Shown: piece by piece, positions 55,730 to 64,000 of the stretch
Numbering within the stretch: the first letter of the stretch is position 1
Layout: each line of letters starts with the position of its first letter
Origin: Pelecanus crispus
Taxonomy: Eukaryota > Chordata > Aves > Pelecaniformes > Pelecanidae
Length of the DNA stretch: 64,000 bases
NCBI RefSeq assembly: GCF_030463565.1
Contig: NC_134653.1
Location: forward strand, 32,239,150-32,303,149
Direction of reading: 5' to 3'
The notes under the pieces: generated by a model
What the model was told of the DNA's origin: nothing
Database searches by the model: none
What the model saw: the letters and a program-made list of their open reading frames with translations, nothing else
Program-made: the position numbers and the translations under genes

Positions 55730-56400
55730 CATGTGTGGGGGATGGCCTGGTAGAAAGGAAGGAGATGCCTGATGAAGAAGACGACACAGAGCCATTGAGG
55801 TTGCTGTCACTGGCAAAGTGAAGGTGGAGGTTGACAGCTTGATAAACTGGTAGATGTGATAGGTAGAGGGAAACTAAACAGTGAAAGACTGTAAGCGCTT
55901 GAAATGTGACAATAGAGTTTGATGTGGGGAAAAGGAGTTACCATGCATGGAAGTTAAAGGCAAGGGTGATGTGGATGAGGATGTTGCTAGTGAGCATCAT
56001 CTAGCATAAAGACTAGAGAAAGCTGATTTACAGCACTGTTGGCACAAAACCCTCATCCATCTGAAGAAGCAGCAAAGATAAAAGCAATAACAAACATTGG
56101 TAGTCTAGGAGTACAAGAGAAGTTGTACTGGATCAGGACAAAGATCTGTGGCGCTCAGCAACCTGTCTGCAGTTGGCTGCTGTCATAGATGCCCTGGGAG
56201 GAGTTTAAGAACAGTCTGAGCGTAGAATGATGCTGCCCCTTAAAATTATCTTCTGAACTTCCACTTTCTGCAGTTCAGGCAGGGGCTATCCTGAGGTGGA
56301 AATGGTTTCTGTGTGCTTAGTGACTCTCAAGAGATTTCTCTTCCATGAACTTGTCCAGTTTAATTATGAACTCCTCAAGAGATTAGCTTTTTCCATCTTT
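55730..56400 (+). mobile_element. ancient LINE remnant (L2/CR1-L3-like)
   Basis: The right part carries blocks seen in old amniote LINEs: 'tgtactggatcaggacaaag' followed by atctgt, a weak 'agcaacctgtctgcagttgg' block, and 'ttccatgaacttgtccagtt' before taattatgaactcc. The left part, around 55890-55970, resembles the 'ttgaa...agagtttgatgtggggaaaaggag' block of L2/L3 elements. The two may be separate elements. The family assignment is from memory and needs a repeat search. Confidence 0.45.
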
Positions 56401-58999
56401 GGAAATTCAGATTGACCCTCTCCTGTATTGATACTAGTCCCAGATATTGCTCTGAGTACCCAGAGGGTATAAGCCCTTATTGAAGACATCGTGTTCAACT
56501 GTGGAGCTAAATGTCAGTGCTGTCACTTGTTTCATGCTACCCATTCTTTTATGCGAATTGTCAATATTCATATGCTTTATTAATGACTGTTGTTGCTCAG
56601 AAATGGGATTGTTTCATTTAATTCTTGTTCTTAGCATTCTCGTAATACTAAGAGTTTGCAGTATGCGATACCCACCATTAACGTGTTCCCTACAAACAAA
56701 AAGCACTCCAGCGAAAGCGTTGCGGTTTTGCAGACACAGATGGCATTACCAGACACAAATGTCTGTCTTGGCTCCTGCACGTCAAGTTCCGTGCTGGGAG
56801 TGAAGTTAGAGAACGCTCCATCTGCTGTGCTGCTTTGGTTACCAGGAGCACTACGCGCGCTGGAGAGTGCCCTGGCTTTCACTTGGACTTGCACCATTAA
56901 CTTTTTTAAAAAATTCTGGGTAATGAGGTTATTTTTCTGTCTGTAAGTAAGTGACTACTTACCTAATAGGAGTCTTAGAGGACTGAATTAAGTGGGGAAA
57001 TGGTTTATGTCAAAAATATGTAAAAACTTTCCAAGTACTACCTCTTAGGCAGTAAGACATGAGAAATTAAGGGGCTGGCTAGCTGAGATTGTAGTGTGAC
57101 AAACTTCAAACTGATATAAGTTGGCATTGCCCCTGAAAAAACAGTCCCTTGTCCACATTGTCCCATCCTCATTGCTAGAACACACTGTTGTGCAGCTGCA
57201 GAGTAAACTGGACTGGGGACTGGTCTGGCTGAAAACTGACTTGGAAATAAAGAAGAAAAATTGGTTACTTTTCAGGCCATCCAAACCACCACATGGCTGC
57301 ATAAATGCTCGCGCCAACTGAAGGGCAGTGCAGAAGTGTGGAAAAAAAAAAAACCCACAGCAGTGGTATCATCGACAAACCCTTTCTGCAGCTCACACAA
57401 GGTGCAGGGCCACGAGGCACTGGGTGAGCAGAGCGAGCAGCTCATTGCTACTGAGGAAGCCTGCTCTTGCCTCCCCCCTTCCACATCCCTGGCTGCAAGC
57501 TCCTGCGAGGGGCCTCACTAACATGGGAGCCTGATGGAAGGAGGGCAGGGTGCTGTGTAACCAGGAGGCAGGGCAGAAGGAAAAGGCAGTGCCGTTGTAA
57601 CATCAGTTTTTAGGGGCAGAAGCTGCTTCTATCACCTCAGATGTCTGTGATACTGCTAATCCTAAGGGTAGGAAACTGTGATAAAAGGAAACTGAACTGG
57701 GCTCAGAACTGCTTCCTTTTGTCATGGTGCACCATAACCATTTTCAGGTAGCTCAGAACAAGCTCAGATTTAGTTCTCTGTTTAAATTCAACCAGGACTG
57801 AAGCAATCTGGATACAGTTGAGCCCCAACCAAACCAAAAAATGTACTAATCTGATTTCTTGTTTATCAAAACAGATAGCCCTGCTGAAATTATTATCCTC
57901 TCTGTTTATTAGGTTTTGTGTTTGTAGCCTTGCAAGACTATTTGCAAAGCAGTGGCAGTGAAATAGCAAGTGTGCCAGGACATGATGGCTATAGAAAGAG
58001 TAACAGGCACTTCTAACAACTCGATAAAGTTTGTGGTATGGAACAACTGAAAATGAAAGTCTCGGTCACTACAGCACTCTTTTTGCCTTCAAAATTCTTC
58101 CTATTACTTAAAATATCTAAGCAGTGCTATAATAGGTCTTTATATCACCATTATTCTTCAACTAAGGATGGGGTATCCTGTATGGAACATCTACCTGTTC
58201 ACAAAAGCATGCTGCTCTGTTACCATGTACTCACTCAGCCCTATTTTCCCTCTCCTAGGCTGTTATTCAGCCATCCATTCCTTTCTATTCATTCCTTTAC
58301 TAAGTAGGGATGGATTTAAACAGATGCTAAAATGCTCTGCTGAGCTGTGGTCTAATTAGAAGCTGAGGGTGTGCCTCTGGAGACAGAGATTGCCCTTTGA
58401 ATTGAGCGAGCTCGCAGGTCCCGCAATGCAACCTGGTGCTGTTCTGTACATGTGAGATACTCGTATGCACTTTGTATGTCATTTGTGAACTGCTTTTGAT
58501 ACAAAACTGCTCTATAAATTTAGGTAAGTACAAGAAAATTAGACGAATAAGTGCAAGTTCTCATTAAAACTTTCCAAGCTAGCGAAGTAAATAAAATTTA
58601 ATATCTTCAAGTCAGTGTGTTCGTCTCAAATCCTCCTTTGTGTAGAGCTTGGAGGACTTGCAGCATCACACGTGTAACTGCAATAAACACTGGCATTTAA
58701 AATGGTTCGTGGTGAGCCTGGAGCTGAACAGCCATGTCACAAGGACGGAGAAACGAGTCGTGTTCTCACCAATACCAAAATGCTGTCCCACGGGCAGACG
58801 GGCCCGGCTCGCTGAGAATTGGCAGCTTGGTTCATTTCCTTGTGGCGGCGGGCACCTTCTCAGAAATCTAAGCTTCCAATTAAAAAAAAAAAAAAAAAGA
58901 GGCCTCTTCATTCTTACAGTTCAAAGGTAACCTTCCCAGCGCTAGCTGAACATACACCGCAGCAACAAGGTTTGCAGGCAGCCTGAGATGGTAGCTGGG

Positions 59000-60610
59000 T
59001 GCCGTTCTGCTGATCCTCTCCGAGGGCTGTTCAAGCCAAAATCTGGCGGCTGGAAGGTAAATAGCACTCTCCGGCGAAGCCCCCGCTTGCGCAGCGGCGC
59101 GCTCAGGTGCGAACCCAGCCCGCGCAGAGCGAAGCTTGGCGTTTCACCTCGGGTGGGAGCGGGGAGAGGCCGGGACGAGGACGGTGTTGCCCGCTTTGGT
59201 CCCAGCGTGATCTGTGAGCGTGATTTGCGGTCGCTTCACAAAATCGCTGGTGCAGACCGAGGTGCATCGCAGAAAACAGGCTTTCTCTTATCTCAGGTGG
59301 TGTTTTTGTCCGAGTGACTCGGCTCGTAACCCCCTCGGGGCAGGGTCCGGGTCTTGCATTTGCTTTTGAAGTGCCTGGTGCGCGCACCGTGTGTAATTAG
59401 TTGCTGCTCGGTCTTGCTAGGCGGTGGGTTGCTTCTACTTCAGCCTGGAAGCGCTGAACCGCCGTTTACCGGCCGCGCTGCTTGCCCCAGCCGGGCTGCC
59501 CCGCTTCCGAGGGGGCGAGCGGGGCCCGCTGCCTTCGTGCCTGCGGGCAAGCTGCGGGCGGCGGCTGGTCGCCGGCAGGGCCACGGGCAGCCCCCCCCCG
59601 GCCCGGCCCGGGCTCCGCAGGGCCCCCTCGATGGGCAGAGCCGGCCCGGGCGGGCGGAGGTGGGTGCCGCAGGGCCCTCCCTGAGGAGAAGCCCGCGCTC
59701 TTCCCTGAGGGGGGAGCCGGGGCCCTGCCCGGGGCGAAGCCCTGCGGCCTTCCCGGCAGGGGAGAGGCCGGTCCCTCCCGGCGGGGGTCCGCCGGCGGCG
59801 GGGGCCGGGGCGGGGCGGCGGACGGGCCGGGCGGGCTGGCCCCGTGTCTCCCGGGTGACAATGGCTTCTTTTGTCTTGCGGCGTCATTTGTGGCTTTCGG
59901 TTAGAGGGCCGCAGCGTGGGAGCGCTGCTCGGTGCGGGTGGCGCCGTTAGCGTGAGGAGTCGCCCAGAGGTAGCTATTGTTTCCCGCCGTCTCCCCTCCA
60001 GCTCCCGCTTCCAGATGCTGTGAGGCGAGGCCTGGGAGAAGGGGACCCCGGGATGCCGCCGGGGACCGCCGCAGCCTCCCTCGTCCGACGCCTGGGAGCA
60101 CCTCTCCCGCCCGGGGGAGAGGGGAGAGCCAGCGAGCGAACGCACGGAGCGGGGCCTGCTCCGTTTCCCCGGTTTGGCACTTGCAGTTGGCTCATGGGTT
60201 TGTGGTATTCGGTTTCAGGCTTAGGGATTTCAACCAGCCGGCGCTGCTCCTGGGAGGAAGGAAGAGTGAGCTATACTTTTCTCATTGGCCCGAACAAAAA
60301 ACAGAAGCCTCTGCTGGGGTTTGGGAGTGGTTTATGGGCTGAGCTCAGTGGCAGGGGAGCCCTCGCAATGCCAGAGGGAATAGAGCCGTATGGTGCGCTG
60401 CACCTCTTGCGAGAGAGAAGGAGCTGAGCTCAGGGTAATGCTGCCGCTGCGTACGCCCGCGCGTCTCCCCGAGTTCATGTGCATGTGCGTTGCGCCTCTG
60501 CCTTCCCCCGCTGCGCCCGTGCGCGTCCGCATCCCGGCGCGGCTGTCGCTGCCTTTGTTTCTCTCTTTGCTTGCGGGTTTGTAGCGATGCGTGGCGAGTG
60601 CATTGTGGGC
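59000..60610. promoter_or_regulatory. KDM2B: intronic CpG island in KDM2B intron 6
   Basis: This is a strong CpG-rich block of about 1.6 kb, densest at 59.45-60.15 kb, flanked by AT-rich intron. It lies between exon 6 and the first JmjC catalytic exon (63788). It contains many overlapping chance open frames on both strands. Such intronic islands often mark alternative promoters. KDM2B is known to produce a short form lacking JmjC from an internal promoter, but whether this island corresponds to it is not shown here. Confidence 0.75.
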
Positions 60611-62858
60611 TTGCCTGGGAGTGTGGTATCTGCGCTGGCTTGTGGAGCGGTGGCTCTGTGGTGCTTCGGTGTTCCCAGCTCTCTGCGTTCGCTTGGTGGT
60701 TTAGCTTCATTTGCACCATCTCCCTCCCTCTCTTTTTTTTGGGGGGGTGGGGGAAGATCTCTGTGTGTTCTTCTCTGAGTTTGCAGGTTACTCCATATTT
60801 CTTCGCATCGTTTCTCTAACAAATTTCCCCAGATTTCTGGGGGGAAAGTTCCCCTTTCCCCCACACCACAAATCCTTCCTCAAAATAACAATACGTTAAC
60901 TCAGACAATTTCAGGCTTGTGGAGAGCATAAAACAAACTCTTCAGTGGGGAAGGGAAGCTCCCCCACAACAGATTACAAGCAGCTGCATGTTTTAAAACC
61001 CTAACTGAGGCTGTGCAGGGAGATAAAGTGGAGTATGCAGGGATTGGATGTGGTAGCAGTTGGGAAAAAAATTAAAGTTCGGGCATCTTTTGCATCGCCT
61101 GGTTTTTCAGGGGGTAAGTCTGGTCAGATTGTCTCTCCATGCCCTGCTTGGGGTTGTGTTCCTGTAACCCACTTTACCTGCTCTGGCCCAGAGTGCTGAA
61201 GGCAGAGAGCTGTGACCAGAGCACACAGTGGGATGTAGTTTCTAGATTTCTTTCAACATGGATGCTGTGTTATGGCTTTCTCCTTTTTTTTTTTTTTTGA
61301 TTAATTTTTTTTTTTCCCCCCCCTGTTATGAAGAAACCTGAAAAGTTGAGTCGTTCCCCAAATTAGCAGCTGTTAGTGATGAGAAGGCGCTTGCTGAGGT
61401 TGGAGCCGAGCGGTGTATAAGATTAGCTGTGGCATGGAGCTGTGCTGGGACCATGTGACTGCGGTGTACATTGGAAGAGGAAGCTGTAGAGGTCAATGCA
61501 AAGGCATTGTGCCAGACTCTGGCAACAAGGGAGATTGCTATATGGTGGAAGATCGCTTTTTCAGGCTCCTGAGCCTTTCGCTAGCTCTTTGGGTTGGATA
61601 AAAGCAACCCTATAAGATTAACATCAGAAATTAAATATGGAATGGATCGTTTGTGGATGGAAAGAAAAACTGGGTTTTTTTCCAAATGCTTTGTAGGTTT
61701 TTATTAATCACCATATGTGGCTCTTTCACTAAAACCACCTTTATTGGAATGGAGATTGTTGTGTTTAGAGGCGTTTCAAGAAAACAGAGGGGAAAAAGGG
61801 GAAAAACAAGGAGAAAGAAAAAAAAAAAGAGTTGCGTGTTCACAGTTATATCTGCCATGTGTTTTCTCACAAAACCAAATTTTAAGCACTTTGACGGAGA
61901 ATTCAATCCTGTTATTTCCTCTCTGAATATAAACAGATCGACAGCTTCAAGTTTTGATTATTGACTACCAAGGAGTAAATAAAACTGGCTAACGCTTAGG
62001 CCATTTATGCTCTTTCAGCATCTCTTAATATGAATGGTGAATTGTCGGTAGGTAGCGTTGTTTTAGAACATTTTTGTTAGTGTGATGTATTTTACATCTG
62101 ACCTTTTGGAAACTGAAAATAATTGATTCCATAAGGATTTGAATTTTTTACTTTAAAACAACATGAACCTCTAATACTCAACAGTGCCCACAAACTGAGA
62201 ATTTCCATGTTGTTTTTTTGTTTTATGAGCAATTATTCAATCTGTGACTTTTTCCAGTTTGGCTGGGAGAAAGGCAACTTCCTTTCTGGGCTTCTTTTAT
62301 TGTTTTTAAATTCTATCTGACTTGTAATCAACAACATCTTGGTAGAGAAAACATAAAAGGAGAAATTAAAAAAAAATGTATTTGGGAGGGGAGGACTCAT
62401 ATTTTGAAATGGAGCATATTGAGAGTCTAGACAGCTTCTTGGCTAGCTGTGATTTTTGAAGCATCTGAAATACCCCAGGGGCAGAAAAAGCTCTCTTCCT
62501 GCTTCTGAAGGATTAAAAAAAAAAAATAAATTCCAGAGTGGGCAAGAGGAGAGACATGTAATTGCACAAGGAGAGGTTTTAATTGTGAGATGAAGGCGTA
62601 GGACCTTTTTTGAAGCCCACAAATTGACTGTCTTCATGACAGCATTGCGTATCATTCTGTGAACTCCGGCTCGGGATGTGGTTGCTAGGCAGCGGGCTCT
62701 TATGTACCTATAGTCTCTCTGATTTGCCAGCCTTCTGCAGACACATGGTAAGGTCCTTTCCAGCCTATCATCTAGAGGGACTTTTGCACGCCTTCTGCAT
62801 ACTGCTGAGATTCTCTCTACCTGAATGTGGTGAGAAAAAGACACAGTTAAATGAAACC

Positions 62859-62970
62859 TTTTTTCTTTTTTTTTTCTTTTTTTTTTTTTTTTTTTTACAA
62901 ATCCCGTTCTGGTACTGTTTCCATAACCCCCCTCAAAAAAAAAAACAACCACCCCCACCCCCCCCCAAAA
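62859..62970. repeat. poly-T tract followed by A- and C-runs
   Basis: A T-rich tract of nearly 40 bases (broken by two C) is followed by an A-run near 62936-62944, a C-rich stretch and another A-run near 62967. It is low-complexity sequence with no transposon body that I can recognise. Confidence 0.85.
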
Positions 62971-63758
62971 AAAGCCATGAAACGGAGACCGGAACAAGGA
63001 AAAGAGGTTAGTGGGTTAAGTGGTGTGTGTTTCCTGCGTTTGCAAAGGTGCCTATAGTGAGAAGGGCGGCTGTAATTCGGCCATTAGTTACAGATGGTGG
63101 CTGGAGGCTTGAGATTCATGCAGCGAGATGAGAGCTCTTGTATCTCTTTTCCAGTGATGCCGACTTTAAACTGCTTTGAAAACCTGAATCAAGACGGCAT
63201 TAAAAAATAGTGGATTTGATACTTAGCGATGCGGCCAGCTGGTTCCTTTATGTATTTTGACGCAGAAATGCCTAGAAATGTGAACAAAAAGCAGTTAATT
63301 TGCCAAATGAGGTTTCTGTCCCCCAATCTTTGCAAAAATGGCATTAGTGGCAAGTAGGTAAAGAGCATTCAGGAGGATTTGTAAGCGAATTAGATTTTTC
63401 AAAACTTCGCTCTTTGAAGCCATTTGTGTACAACTTTTGGAGAAGGTTATGTCTTTCAAGCGGTGAAGGGAGAGCATTAAACAGATCACCCTGGGGATTG
63501 GCAGTGGCAGAAGAAATATTTCTGAACAGCATAAGTTTTAATGTTTTTCCATTCCTTAACTCTGAAAGCTTTCGTTCCAGTTGTATGAATAGCAAACTCA
63601 ACCTCAGAGATACGCAATTTTCAGCAGAAACCTAGCTACAGTTACTTCATGAGACAAACCCCAGTACTATAAATGCAGAAACTTAATTGGTGGAAACAGT
63701 ATCGCACATGCAGTTAACCTCTGCAAATTCAGACATGAAGAATACTGTTTCAGACTGA

Positions 63759-64000
<242 letters not shown>

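Noticed and set aside
59354-60145. Open frames of 131-236 codons on both strands in the intron 6 CpG island
   Set aside because: They have the same compositional cause: overlapping frames, proline/alanine/arginine-rich products and no recognisable domain.

Overview
The window is vertebrate nuclear DNA, most likely from a bird. It holds two divergently transcribed genes whose exons are spread over long introns. The left gene is ORAI1, the store-operated calcium channel pore subunit, on the minus strand with two coding exons and a 12.2 kb intron. The right gene is KDM2B, a JmjC histone lysine demethylase and CpG-island-binding factor, on the plus strand; its first seven coding exons of the form starting MEAE lie here and it continues past the right edge. 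ORAI1 next to KDM2B, head to head, is also the arrangement at human 12q24.31. The bird assignment rests on CR1 LINEs ending in the typical ATTCTATGATTCT-type octamers, on compact spacing, and on an ORAI1 lacking the long mammalian N-terminus. Turtle or crocodile cannot be fully excluded.

Layout: 1-350 is ORAI1 3' UTR. ORAI1 exon 2 is 351-914, its intron 915-13158, and exon 1 coding is 13159-13272. A CpG island with GC and CCAAT boxes covers about 12.75-13.95 kb. The intergenic interval, about 13.95-20.2 kb, is AT-rich apart from a CR1 copy at 14.09-14.58 kb. CpG islands at about 20.2-20.7 and 21.05-22.7 kb flank KDM2B coding exon 1 (20803-20835) and contain exon 2 (22026-22170). The remaining exons are 25492-25570, 32951-32997, 51070-51248, 54172-54278 and 63788-63881. 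All splice phases agree and give a continuous 228-residue protein, ending just after the iron-binding HxD of the JmjC domain. Intron 6 contains another large CpG island at about 59.0-60.6 kb, a candidate internal promoter.

The rest is intronic or intergenic DNA with CR1 copies, ancient MIR- and L2/L3-like remnants, homopolymers and short tandem repeats. I found no rRNA, tRNA, CRISPR array or operon, and no evidence of a previously undescribed system. Most open reading frames are chance frames in GC-rich islands or AT-rich introns. The most interesting leads are the ORAI1 N-terminus, the tandem start codons of KDM2B, the odd splice signals around KDM2B exon 2, and the intron 6 CpG island.
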